NCBI GenBank assembly: GCA_963726005.1
Contig: CAVSAT010000001.1
Span: forward strand, 186,001 to 250,000
Reading direction: 5' to 3'
Length of the DNA stretch: 64,000 nucleotides
Source of the DNA: Bog-473 sp963726005
GTDB taxonomy: Bacteria; Actinomycetota; Acidimicrobiia; Acidimicrobiales; RAAP-2
Below are positions 17,483 to 26,364 of the stretch, piece by piece (within the stretch, counting starts at the first letter, position 1; each line of letters begins with the position of its first letter). Position numbers and translations under genes: made by a program. The notes below the pieces were generated by a model. The model worked only from the letters and a program-made list of their open reading frames with translations, had not been told where the DNA came from and made no database searches.

Positions 17483-18046
17483 GTGAGGGATGCCGCGTCC
17501 GGCCTGAGCGCCGACGAGATCCTCGACGTGCTCGCGACGGGCTCCCGGCGGCCGCTCGCGCCCGGCACGCCGGTGTCGCAACTCGACCACGCGCGGCAGA
17601 CGGCGGCGCTCCTCGGCCACCTGCACCCCGACGACGAAGAGCTCGTAGTGGCGGGCCTGGTGCACGACATCGGCCACCTCTTGCCGGGCGGCACGGACGA
17701 GGCCCACGCGGAGACCGGGGCCCGGGCGGTCCGGGGGGCGTTGGGGGAGCGGGTGGCTGGAATGGTCGCCCTGCACGTGGGGGCGAAGCGGTATCTCGTG
17801 GCGAGCGAGGGCGGCTATGGCGGTGTGCTCGCCGGCGACAGCGTCGCGTCCCTGCTCCGCCAGGGCGGTGCCATGACGGAGGACGAGGCCGAGGACTTCC
17901 TGGCCCGGCCGTGGGCGGCCGACGCCCTGGCCCTGCGCCGGGCCGACGACCGCGCGAAGGTCGAGGGCCTCGACGTTCCCGACCTGGCCCACTGGGCCGC
18001 ACTGTTGCTGGACCTCTCCGGGAAGGCCGGGCGCAGCGAGTCTTGA
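17483..18046 (+). CDS. HD-domain phosphohydrolase
   Basis: About 187 residues from a GTG at 17483 with a GGGGGAG site before it. The metal-binding HD signature is seen as H in SQLDHARQTAALL followed by GLVHDIGHLLPGG (about residues 60-70). The GG-rich continuation resembles the small HD proteins linked to phosphonate or phosphodiester turnover, but no phosphonate gene is nearby, so only a metal-dependent phosphohydrolase is supported. The next gene on the same strand begins about 100 bp later. A GTG at 17453 would give ten extra residues. Confidence 0.75.
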   Translation: MRDAASGLSADEILDVLATGSRRPLAPGTPVSQLDHARQTAALLGHLHPDDEELVVAGLVHDIGHLLPGGTDEAHAETGARAVRGALGERVAGMVALHVGAKRYLVASEGGYGGVLAGDSVASLLRQGGAMTEDEAEDFLARPWAADALALRRADDRAKVEGLDVPDLAHWAALLLDLSGKAGRSES

Positions 18047-18150
18047 CGCATCCGGCGTGGCGCCCCGCTCCCGCGACGTCAGCCGGTGTCGAGCTGCGGG
18101 AGGGAACCGCCCGGAACCAGGCCGCGGGGTACCTGGAAGAATCGGGCGCT

Positions 18151-19041
18151 GTGCACGACGTCCCGCCGGTCGTCCGCACGAAGGCCATCGAGGTGGGCGC
18201 CCGGGCGTGGCTGGACGGGCTGCCGGAACTGGTGGCCGCCCTCGAGCGGGACTGGTCGATCCGCGTGGGACCGGCCTACGCAGACGCGACGGAGGCGTTC
18301 GTGGCGGAGGCGATGACGGCGGACGGTACACCGGCCGTGCTCAAGCTCGTCGTGCCGCGCGACGTCGATGCAGCGGCCCACGAGATCACGGTTCTGCGGC
18401 TGTGCGCGGGCGAGGGGTGCGCGGCACTGCTGCGCCACGATGCCGGCCGCGGCGCGTTGCTCCTGGAGCGGCTCGGCCCGTCCCTGTTCACCCTCGGGCG
18501 CCCGCTTGCCGAGCGCCACGAGGTCCTCTGTGCCGCGGCCCGCAGGGTGTGGCGGCCGGCCGCGGGCGCGGGCCTGCCCACGGGCGCGGAGAAGGCCCGC
18601 TGGCTCGTGGCGTGGATCACGAGGGCGTGGGAGGACCTGGGCCGTCCCTGCTCCTTGGCGGCCGTCGACGACGCGCTGGCGTGTGCGGACCGCCGCGCCC
18701 GCGCCCACGACCCCGGCCGTGCCGTCCTCGTGCACGGCGACGTGCACCAGTGGAACGCGTTGCGGGCGCCGGAGGGCTACAAGCTCGTCGACCCCGACGG
18801 GTTGGAGGCCGAGCCGGAGTACGACCTCGGCATCATCATGCGGGAGGACCCGGTGGAGTTGCTCCGGGGCGACCCGATGGGGCGCGCCGAGCGGCTGGCC
18901 GCCCGCAGCGGCCTCGACGCGACGGCCATCTGGGAGTGGGGCGTGGTCGAGCGCGTCTCGACCGGGCTCCTGGGCACGCAGGTGGACCTGCAGCCGATGG
19001 CGAGCCAGATGCTTGGGGCCGCGGACGCCGTCGCGCGCTAG
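18151..19041 (+). CDS. Aminoglycoside/hydroxyurea-type phosphotransferase (APH(6)-like kinase)
   Basis: About 296 residues. The protein-kinase-like fold is recognised by the catalytic loop VLVHGDVHQWNAL (about residues 193-205) and the metal-binding VDPDGLEAEPEYDLG (about 213-227), as in streptomycin 6-kinase and hydroxyurea phosphotransferase. The N-terminal segment has the LKLVVPRD strand holding the ATP lysine. Chromosomal actinobacterial copies often have unknown natural substrates, so resistance is possible but not shown. The GTG at 18151 is chosen because it gives the usual family length. Confidence 0.8.
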   Translation: MHDVPPVVRTKAIEVGARAWLDGLPELVAALERDWSIRVGPAYADATEAFVAEAMTADGTPAVLKLVVPRDVDAAAHEITVLRLCAGEGCAALLRHDAGRGALLLERLGPSLFTLGRPLAERHEVLCAAARRVWRPAAGAGLPTGAEKARWLVAWITRAWEDLGRPCSLAAVDDALACADRRARAHDPGRAVLVHGDVHQWNALRAPEGYKLVDPDGLEAEPEYDLGIIMREDPVELLRGDPMGRAERLAARSGLDATAIWEWGVVERVSTGLLGTQVDLQPMASQMLGAADAVAR

Positions 19042-19083
19042 CCCCGTTTGCTCCGCGTCGTGCGGCCACGACAGAGTCGGCTG

Positions 19084-20214
19084 GTGGATGCCCCCGTCTC
19101 CGGCCACTGCGACACCCGTTTCGCCGCGGTACGACAGCAGTTCGGACGCAACTTCGCCGAGCGCGGCGAGGTCGGCGCGGCGCTCTGCGTCCTGATCGAC
19201 GGCAGCGCCGTGGTCGACCTGGCCGGCGGCTGGACCGATGCCGCGGCGCGCACCCCCTGGCGCGCCGACACACTGGTCAACTTCTACTCGGTGGGGAAGG
19301 CATTCGTTGCTCTTCTCGCGCTGCAGCTGGTGGACGCGGGGATGATCGGTCTCGACGACACCATCACCACGGTCTGGCCCGAGTTCGCAGCGGAGGGCAA
19401 GGAGGCGGCGACGCTGCGCCACGCGCTGTGCCACCGCGCCGGTGTACCTGCCATCCGCGCCCCGTTGACCAACGAGGACCTGTGGCGCTGGGAGCGCATG
19501 ACCGCTGCGTTGGCCGCCACCGAGCCGTGGTGGGAGCCGGGGACGCGCCACGCGTACCACACCAACACCTACGGCCACCTGATCGGCGAGGTGGTGCGCC
19601 GGGTGAGCGGGGAGCCGTGCGCTCGGCGGTTGGCCGGAGTGGCGGGCCCGCTCGACGCCGACGTGTACGTCGGCGTGCCTGTCACCGAACGCCGACGCTG
19701 CGCCGACGTCCTCTTCCGTGCGCCGGTTCCCGACCATCCGCTGGACGACACGCTCACGGGGGACGCGCGCATGGAGATGCTGAGCTACTTCAACCCGCCG
19801 GGGTACTCGTCGATGGGGGTGGTCAACACGCGGGCGTGGCGCGTGGCGGAAGTCCCGTCGACCAACGGCCACGGGTCGGCGTGTGGTGTGGCGCGCCTGT
19901 ACGGCGCGCTGCTCGAGACCAACCGTCTGCTCTCGAGAGACCTCCTCGCCGAGGCGACCTCGCCGCAGTCGCAGGGTTTCTGCCCCATCCTGCACGAGGA
20001 CGTGACCTTCGGGCTCGGGTTCAAGCCGACGACGCCGCGGCGGCCGTTCGGGCCGAATCCCCACAGCTTCGGCCACTTCGGGACGGGCGGCGCGGTCGGT
20101 TTCGCCGATCCCGACGCCGGCCTTGCCTTCGGGTACGTCATGAACGACGTCATCCCCCGTTGGCAGAGCACGCGCAACCGTTCGCTCATCGACGCGCTGT
20201 ACGACGCGTTGTAG
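19084..20214 (+). CDS. Serine hydrolase, class C beta-lactamase/EstB family
   Basis: About 376 residues. The SxxK nucleophile motif is YSVGKAFVAL, the YxN motif is in YHTNTYGHLIGE and the third motif appears as HFGTGG. The lack of a signal peptide and the EstB-like VSGHCDTRFAAVRQQF start suggest a cytoplasmic esterase or peptidase rather than a secreted beta-lactamase. The start is not secure: GTG 19084 was chosen to match the usual N-terminus; TTG 19048 and GTG 19060 are also in frame. It directly follows the APH-like gene. Confidence 0.82.
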   Translation: MDAPVSGHCDTRFAAVRQQFGRNFAERGEVGAALCVLIDGSAVVDLAGGWTDAAARTPWRADTLVNFYSVGKAFVALLALQLVDAGMIGLDDTITTVWPEFAAEGKEAATLRHALCHRAGVPAIRAPLTNEDLWRWERMTAALAATEPWWEPGTRHAYHTNTYGHLIGEVVRRVSGEPCARRLAGVAGPLDADVYVGVPVTERRRCADVLFRAPVPDHPLDDTLTGDARMEMLSYFNPPGYSSMGVVNTRAWRVAEVPSTNGHGSACGVARLYGALLETNRLLSRDLLAEATSPQSQGFCPILHEDVTFGLGFKPTTPRRPFGPNPHSFGHFGTGGAVGFADPDAGLAFGYVMNDVIPRWQSTRNRSLIDALYDAL

Positions 20215-20357
20215 TTCCCGACCCGGCGACACGGGCGCCGCCATCCGGTTCGTCGGTCCAGGCCGACGCCCAGGCCCAGGCAGTGGACCAACCGCGCCGG
20301 ACCGAAGTCGATGCTCTAACGTTCGACGCAGGACCGCAGCCAGCGGGCGCCAGACCT

Positions 20358-21566
20358 ATGGGGGTTTCCATGACGGACGCGGCGACGGCGATGCCCACCC
20401 GGCGGGTCGAGATGTGGTACGCCGGGACCGCACCGCAGGGACGGCTCTCGGTGGGCTTCCGCATCATCTTGGCCATCCCGCAGCTCATCGTCCTCTACTT
20501 CCTCTTCATCGCCCTGTTCTTCGTCGTGGTGATCGGTTGGTTCGCGGCGTTGTTCATGGGGCGCCTGCCCGACTGGGCGCACAGCTTCATCAGCGGCGTG
20601 GTGCGCTGGTCCACCCGGGTCGGCGCCTACCTGCTGCTGCTGACCGACCGCTACCCGCCGTTCTCCCTCGACGACGAGGACTATCCAGCCCGTCCGATGC
20701 TGCCCGAGCCGGGCCCGCTGAACCGCTGGGCCGTGTTGTTCCGCATCATCCTCTTCGTCCCGGCGGCCATCTTCCTGCAGATCGTCCAGTACGGGTTGAC
20801 CGCCCCGCTGCTCCTCGTGATGTGGTTCGTGGTGCTGATCACGGGCAGCATGCCCCCGACGCTCTACCTCGCCTACGCCGCGTTGCTGCGCTACGAGACG
20901 CGATTCCACTCCTGGTTCAGCATGCTGACGTCGGAGTACCCCTGGGGCATGCTGGGCGACCGGGTCCAGGCGGCGCCTCTCCCTTCGGGCCCTCCGCCCT
21001 CCGTCGTCCCGCCGGGCCCGCCGGCGACACCGACGGCTGCCGGCGCGACCCCGCCGTCGTACGAGCCGACGCCGACACAGGCGCCCGCACCGGCACAGCC
21101 GTTCTCCTACCCGCCGGCCTCGGGCGCGCCGGACGGCCTGGTGCAGGAACAGCCGGCTGCCGCGGTGCCTCCCGAGGAGCCCTCCACTCCCGGCGCCCCC
21201 GCGCCGGCGCCGGGTTGGCCTCCACCGATGCCCGCGCCACCTCCGGCGGGCGTCGGCGCCATGCCACCACCGTCGTCGTGGGAGCGGACGGCGGTGCCAC
21301 CACCCCTGGGCGGGGAGCTGCCGCCCTGGGGGACACTCGTCTTGGAGGGCGCGGCCCGAAGCTGGATGATCTTCGCCATCGTCTGGGGATCGATCGTCCT
21401 CGTGGGGCAGAGCATCACCCAGAGTGCGCTGGGTCGGAACCAGAACAACAACAACACCGGAGTAGTGCAGAACGACGCCGTCCACCGCGGCGGCTTCTCG
21501 GCGCTGCCCGGCTCCGAGGGGAATGCTCTCGTCAGCCAGTCCAACCGGCCGCACGGTGATCCCTGA
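20358..21566 (+). CDS. DUF4389 membrane protein with long Pro-rich tail
   Basis: About 402 residues. Residues 1-200 carry four strongly hydrophobic helices in two pairs (PQLIVLYFLFIALFFVVVIG, then WAVLFRIILFVPAAIFL and LLVMWFVVLITG), and the repeated LTDRYPPFSL and LTSEYPWGML segments are typical of DUF4389. A Pro/Ala/Thr-rich spacer of about 130 residues follows, then one more hydrophobic helix (SWMIFAIVWGSIVLVGQSI) and a polar Asn-rich tail. The proline-rich region probably lies in the cytoplasm or cell wall as a flexible linker. No function is known. ATG 20358 or 20370. Confidence 0.7.
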   Translation: MGVSMTDAATAMPTRRVEMWYAGTAPQGRLSVGFRIILAIPQLIVLYFLFIALFFVVVIGWFAALFMGRLPDWAHSFISGVVRWSTRVGAYLLLLTDRYPPFSLDDEDYPARPMLPEPGPLNRWAVLFRIILFVPAAIFLQIVQYGLTAPLLLVMWFVVLITGSMPPTLYLAYAALLRYETRFHSWFSMLTSEYPWGMLGDRVQAAPLPSGPPPSVVPPGPPATPTAAGATPPSYEPTPTQAPAPAQPFSYPPASGAPDGLVQEQPAAAVPPEEPSTPGAPAPAPGWPPPMPAPPPAGVGAMPPPSSWERTAVPPPLGGELPPWGTLVLEGAARSWMIFAIVWGSIVLVGQSITQSALGRNQNNNNTGVVQNDAVHRGGFSALPGSEGNALVSQSNRPHGDP

Positions 21567-21598
21567 GCAAGAGGGCGACGCGCCGGGGGCGTGACGCG

Positions 21599-22348
21599 GT
21601 GACATTCGAGGAGCTCGTGGCGGAGGGGAGCGCCGTCCCGGTCGAGGGCTGGGACTTCTCCTGGTTCGACGGTCGGGCCACCGAGGAGCGCCCGCCCTGG
21701 GGCTACGCGCTCCTGGTGGGAGGGCGGACGGCCGACAGCGCGTCCGTCCTGGACGTGCAGACGGGGGGCGGGGAGGTCCTGGCCACGCTGGCGCGACAGC
21801 CGGCGCTGCTGGTGGCGACCGAGTCCTGGCCGCCGAACGTCGCCGTGGCTGCGGGCCGCCTGCGCCCGCTCGGTGCCCACCTGGTCGCGGTGGCGAATGC
21901 GCCGACGTTGCCCTTTGCCGACGCCTCGTTCGACCTCGTCACGAGCCGCCACCCCGTCGTCGTGCTGTGGGATGAGATCGCCCGGGTCCTGCGTCCGGGC
22001 GGCACGTACCTGTCCCAGCAGATCGGCGCGGGCTCCAATCGCGAGCTGACCGACTTCATGATGGGACCGCAGCCCGTGAACCCGAATCGCAGCCCGGAGC
22101 GGGCCCGGGCGGCGGCGACGGCGGCCGGGCTCGAGGTCGTCCGCCTGCACGACCGTGCGCTGCGCGTCGAGTTCTTCGACGTGGCCGCGGTGGTGCACTT
22201 CCTCCGCAAGGTGCCCTGGACGGTGCCGGGCTTCACGCCCGACGCCTTCGGTGACGAGCTCCGCCGCCTGCACGAGGTCATCCAACGTGACGGCATGTTC
22301 GTGTCCACCGCCCAACGACTCCTCGTCGAGGCGCGCCGGCCCGGGTGA
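21599..22348 (+). CDS. Class I SAM-dependent methyltransferase
   Basis: 249 residues. A Rossmann-like SAM fold is indicated by SVLDVQTGGGEVLATLA (motif I, with a divergent glycine loop), the acidic end of strand two in VATESWPP, and LPFADASFDLVTSRHPVVVL followed by IARVLRPGGTYLSQQIG (motif III, UbiE/Methyltransf_11 pattern). The substrate is unknown. The start is a GTG at 21599 and the gene is convergent with the PmbA gene only 13 bp away. It is separate from the DUF4389 gene by 32 bp and may be read with it. Confidence 0.82.
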   Translation: MTFEELVAEGSAVPVEGWDFSWFDGRATEERPPWGYALLVGGRTADSASVLDVQTGGGEVLATLARQPALLVATESWPPNVAVAAGRLRPLGAHLVAVANAPTLPFADASFDLVTSRHPVVVLWDEIARVLRPGGTYLSQQIGAGSNRELTDFMMGPQPVNPNRSPERARAAATAAGLEVVRLHDRALRVEFFDVAAVVHFLRKVPWTVPGFTPDAFGDELRRLHEVIQRDGMFVSTAQRLLVEARRPG

Positions 22349-22361
22349 CGCGCGGCCGGCC

Positions 22362-23749
22362 TCAGCTCGCCTGGCTCACCGAGCTCATGTTGTAGTCGGG
22401 GATGCGCAGCGGCGGCATGATCGTCCGGTTGAGGTACTCCCCGAACTCGCGCCCGAGCGACCGCACCGGCGTGCCGACCTCGGTGGCCCGGGCCAGCAGG
22501 TCGACCGGGCTCTCGTTGAAGCGGAAGTTGTTCGCGGCGCCGACGACGGCGCCGTCCTCAATCACGTAGACGCCGTCGCGGGTGAGCCCGGTCATGAGCA
22601 GCGTCGCCGGGTCGACCTCGCGGATGTACCACAGGCAGGTGAGCAGGAGCCCCCGTTCGGTGCGGGCCACCATGTCGTCGACCGAGCCACCGCCGACCGC
22701 GCCGCAGCGCAGCACGAGGTTGTCCACGTAGGGCGCGACCTCCACCCCCGACTTCGCCGCACCGGCGCGGTGATAGCGCAGGTGGGCCAGGACGCCGTCG
22801 CGCAGCCAGTCGGTGCGCCCGAGCGCCAGACCGTTGTCGAAGACGGACACGTCCGCACTGCTCGCTCCCGTCGCCACAAAGGGCGTGCACGTCACCGTCT
22901 GTTCGAACGGATCGCTGGAGAGCGTGAAGGGCAGGGAGGTGATCGCTTCGCCCACCCGCGTGCCACCGCCCTCCTTGGAGAAGACGGAGCGGCCGTCTTC
23001 GGCGTCCTGGCCCCGGAGGCCGCCGAACGCCAGCTCGGCCATCATGTCGCCCACGCCCGACGGCGGCAGGATGACCTCGTACCGGCCGGCATCGAGCGCG
23101 ATCTGCCGTTTCCCCCAGTCCAGCCGCCGCCAGATCTGCTGTTCCATCTCCTCGAACGACGGGTCGATGGCGGGCACGCCGACCCAGGCCGAGCCCGTGC
23201 CGTCCGCGGTGCGTCCCACCAGGTTCACGGCCCCGGTCGGCTGTGCGTGGGACAGCCGGACCCCGGTCGTGCTGCCGAGGTAGAGCGTCGTCACGTCGAT
23301 CTCGGCGAAGCCCGCCAGCACGGCGTCGCGTGCCCGCGCCCGTCCGAAGGCACCCGCGAGGGACGAGAGAACCGGCTCGAGCGCGGAGGCGTCGGTCTCT
23401 TCCGGCGCGAGGGAGAAGTCGCGTGCGGGGCCGGTCTCCGACGGCTCGACGAGCGCGTGGGCGTCCTCGGCGGGGGCGCGGCACGGGCGTCGGCCAGCGC
23501 CGCCGACACCATCTCGGACACGCCGTCCAGCCCGACGACCCCCGACTGGCGCGCCGTCCCGGCCGACGCACCGGCCACCGCGATCACGGTCACCGAGCGT
23601 GCCCGGTGCACCCCGTTGGTCGTGGTCGTGTTGACGGCGAAGCGGACGTCGGCGTGGCTGGTCTCCTCGACCAGCACGACGCAGCCGTCGGCCCCCGCGG
23701 CTCCGGCCGCGGCCACCCCGTGCTCGACCAGCTCCTGCGCGGGGATCAC
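22362..23749 (-). CDS. pmbA: TldE/PmbA-type metalloprotease subunit, frameshifted as assembled
   Basis: Partner of the TldD gene that precedes it. The N-terminal part starts at 23749 (MIPAQELVEHGVAAAGAAGA, then VNTTTTNGVHRARSV). At a run of five Gs on the plus strand (about 23472-23476) the frame breaks; the other frame continues AEDAHALVEPSETGPARDFS and then the rest of the family (FAEIDVTTLYLGST ... MTGLTRDGVYVIEDGAVVGA ... FGEYLNRTIMPPLRIPDYN). One missing base in the run would explain it, giving about 462 residues. TldE has no HExxxH motif itself and forms a heterodimeric peptidase with TldD that trims modified peptides. Confidence 0.85.
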
Positions 23750-23768
23750 CCGCGCCCCCGGCGCACCC

Positions 23769-25262
23769 TCAGCGTCCCGATTCCTCGCGCGCGTTGAGCA
23801 CGCGCACGCCGCGCACGAGCACCGACGGGCAGCCGTGCGAGACCGGCGCCGCCTGTCCCGGCTGGCCCTTGCCGCAGTTGAACGCGCCGCCGAGAACCCA
23901 GGTGGCCGCGCCGCCCACCGCCTCCATGGAGCCCCAGAAGTCGGTCGTGGTCGCCTGATACGCCACGTCCTTGACCTGCCCTGCGAGCTTCCCGCCCTCG
24001 ATCACGTAGAAGCGCTGCCCGGTGAATTGGAAGTTGTAACGCTGCATGTCGATCGACCAGCTCTTGTCGCCCAAGATGTAGATGCCCCGGTCGACGCCGG
24101 CGATGAGCTCCTCGGTGCTCGGGCCGTCGGCCCCGCCGTGCGCCAGCGACACGTTGGCCATCCGCTGTATGGGCACGTGCATCGGCGAGTCGGCGAACGC
24201 GCACCCGTTGGAGCGCTCGAAGCCCATGGCGGCTGCGATGGAGCGGTCCAGCTGGTAGCCGACGAGGATCCCGTCGCGCACGAGATCGAACGACTGCGTC
24301 GCGACACCCTCGCTGTCGATGCCCACCGTGGCCAGGCCGTGCTCCACGGTGCGGTCGCCGGTGACGTGCATGACGGGGGAGCCGTAGGCGAGCGTGCCCA
24401 GCTTGTCGAAGGTCGCGAAGGAGGTCCCGGCGTAGGCCGCCTCGTAGCCGACGGCGCGGTCGAGCTCGGTGGCGTGCCCGATGGACTCGTGGATGGTGAG
24501 CCAGAGGTTCGACGGGTCGATGACGAGGTCGTAGGTTCCCGCCTGCACCGAGGGCGCCTTCAGCTTCTCGGCCAGCAGCTCGGGCAGTTGGGCGAGCTCG
24601 GTGTCCCAGTCCCAGTTCCCGGCCGACGCCGGATCCGTGAGGAACTCCCAACCCCGCCCGACCGGCGGCGCCAGCGTCCGCATGGTCTCGAAACCCGTGT
24701 CCGAGAGCGCCAACGCCTCCAGCCGGGTCTGCATCCGGACCCGGTGCTGGGTGGCCCGGGTCCCGTTGAGGTCGGCCAGGTAGGTCTGCTCCGACACGGC
24801 GAGGAGCGCGGCGGACGTGTGGGCCACGGTCGCGTGGTCCCCCAGCGGCGCGCTCCACTCGGCCAGGAGGGCGATCTTGTCGGCCATCGGCACGGTCGTC
24901 GGGTCCACCTCGAACGCGCTCGACCACGTGACCTCACCGTGCGAGGGTTCCGGTGCCAGCTCGACCTGTCCGCCGCCGGCCCCGCGGGTGACCCTGGCCA
25001 TCTCCATGGCCCGGTCGATCAGACGGGCCGCCTCCTCCGGTCGCACGTCGACGGTGGCGGCGAAGCCCACCGCGCCGTCGACCACGACGCGCACGCCCAT
25101 GCCGAAGTCCGTGTCGTCCGCGGTCGTCTCGGGCGAGGCGTCGTGGAGGCGGACGGCCTGGCTCCGAATGCGCTCGACCCGGAGCTCCGCCGCCTGGCAG
25201 CCCGCGGCGGCGCTCAGCGCGGCGTCGGCCAGCGTCGAGAGCTCGTCCGCGGGCAGCGGCAT
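23769..25262 (-). CDS. tldD: TldD-type metalloprotease subunit
   Basis: 497 residues. The catalytic metal motif HExxxH is present as IHESIGHATELDRAVG (about residues 257-272). C-terminal family features (GDKSWSIDMQRYNFQFTGQ and the glycine-rich TWVLGGAFNCGKGQP) are also present. TldD with TldE forms a peptidase that matures ribosomally made peptides such as microcin B17 and degrades CcdA; no peptide precursor is seen nearby. The ATG at 25262 overlaps the previous stop by one base (TGATG), and the PmbA gene follows 19 nt downstream, so the three genes are one transcription unit. Confidence 0.9.
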   Translation of the reverse strand: MPLPADELSTLADAALSAAAGCQAAELRVERIRSQAVRLHDASPETTADDTDFGMGVRVVVDGAVGFAATVDVRPEEAARLIDRAMEMARVTRGAGGGQVELAPEPSHGEVTWSSAFEVDPTTVPMADKIALLAEWSAPLGDHATVAHTSAALLAVSEQTYLADLNGTRATQHRVRMQTRLEALALSDTGFETMRTLAPPVGRGWEFLTDPASAGNWDWDTELAQLPELLAEKLKAPSVQAGTYDLVIDPSNLWLTIHESIGHATELDRAVGYEAAYAGTSFATFDKLGTLAYGSPVMHVTGDRTVEHGLATVGIDSEGVATQSFDLVRDGILVGYQLDRSIAAAMGFERSNGCAFADSPMHVPIQRMANVSLAHGGADGPSTEELIAGVDRGIYILGDKSWSIDMQRYNFQFTGQRFYVIEGGKLAGQVKDVAYQATTTDFWGSMEAVGGAATWVLGGAFNCGKGQPGQAAPVSHGCPSVLVRGVRVLNAREESGR

Positions 25263-26251
25263 CAGTCGACGGGCGTGGGTTGGCGCAAGGAGAGCCCGGC
25301 GGCGGTGTAGATGGCGTCGATGAGCTCCATCGTACGGATCGCGTCGGCAGCGGTGGTGGGGAAGGATGCGCCATCCTCGACCGCAGCGGCGAAGGCCTCC
25401 AGCTGGTAGTCGTACGTCGGCTTGCGGCTGAACCGCTCTTTGCGCGTGCCGAGCGAGGTCGTGACCTTCATCCGGTGGAAGTACTGGGGGCTGAAGGGGT
25501 TGAAGACTGAGATCTTGCCGTTGTCACCGGTGACCTCAGCGCGCATGCGCAACACGGAGGTGGAGAACATGGAGCAACCGATGTGGGCGCTCCCGCCGTC
25601 GGGGAGGGAAAAGTGCGCGTCCATCGCCCGGTCGACGCCGGGCGAGGACAGCTTCGCCTCCGCGCTGATGACCCGCGGGCCGGGGGCCAGGAGGCGCAAC
25701 AGGCTGATGGGGTAGCACCCCATGTCCATCGTGGCGCCGCCGGCGAGCGCCAACTGGTAGCGGATGTCACCCTTCTTCCACAGCGGCGCCGAGAACGCCA
25801 CGTCGACGTTACGGATGGTGCCCAGTTCGCCCGAGCGCACGATCTCCACCAGGCGCTTGGCCAGCGGGTGGTACTGGTAGTGGAAGGCCTCCATGACCAC
25901 CACACCGGGGTTCGCGTTGTCCACCTCGGCCACGGACCTGGCCTCGTCGGCGTTGGCGGTGAAGGGCTTCTCGCACAGGACGTGCTTGCCCGCCTTGAGG
26001 GCCGCGATGGTCCAGTAGCCATGCAGCCCGTTGGGCAGCGGGTTGTAGACGGCATCGATGTCGGGGTCGTTGACCAGGTCGGCATAGTTGTCGAGCACGC
26101 GGGGAATGCCCTGCTTGCGGGCGAATTCGCTGGCGCGGCCACGATCCCGCGCGGCCACCGCGGTGACCTGGGCCCGGCCCGTCCGCCGCGCCGGCTTGAC
26201 CAGCGCGATCGGGGTGATGCGGGCCGCCCCGAGGACCCCGATCCTCAGCAT
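25262..26251 (-). CDS. Gfo/Idh/MocA-family NAD(P)-dependent oxidoreductase
   Basis: 329 residues. An N-terminal Rossmann domain starts LRIGVLGAARITPIALVKPA, followed by the family's EKPFTANADEA (the EKP motif, lysine at the active site) and the C-terminal beta-sheet dimer domain with AGGATMDMGCYPISLLR and a YDYQLEAFAAAVEDG helix. Such enzymes oxidise or reduce sugars, inositols or related polyols. The substrate is not evident here. The gene begins the tldD-pmbA unit and overlaps tldD by one base. Confidence 0.88.
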   Translation of the reverse strand: MLRIGVLGAARITPIALVKPARRTGRAQVTAVAARDRGRASEFARKQGIPRVLDNYADLVNDPDIDAVYNPLPNGLHGYWTIAALKAGKHVLCEKPFTANADEARSVAEVDNANPGVVVMEAFHYQYHPLAKRLVEIVRSGELGTIRNVDVAFSAPLWKKGDIRYQLALAGGATMDMGCYPISLLRLLAPGPRVISAEAKLSSPGVDRAMDAHFSLPDGGSAHIGCSMFSTSVLRMRAEVTGDNGKISVFNPFSPQYFHRMKVTTSLGTRKERFSRKPTYDYQLEAFAAAVEDGASFPTTAADAIRTMELIDAIYTAAGLSLRQPTPVD

Positions 26252-26364
26252 GCCGGGGTCATCCGGGCCCGCCCTGCCCGGGGCAGTAAGGCGCGGCTCC
26301 GGCGGACGTTTCCCCAGTATGGGACGGAGGGGCCACCACCACGGGTGGCCGAGCCAGGCGCAAC

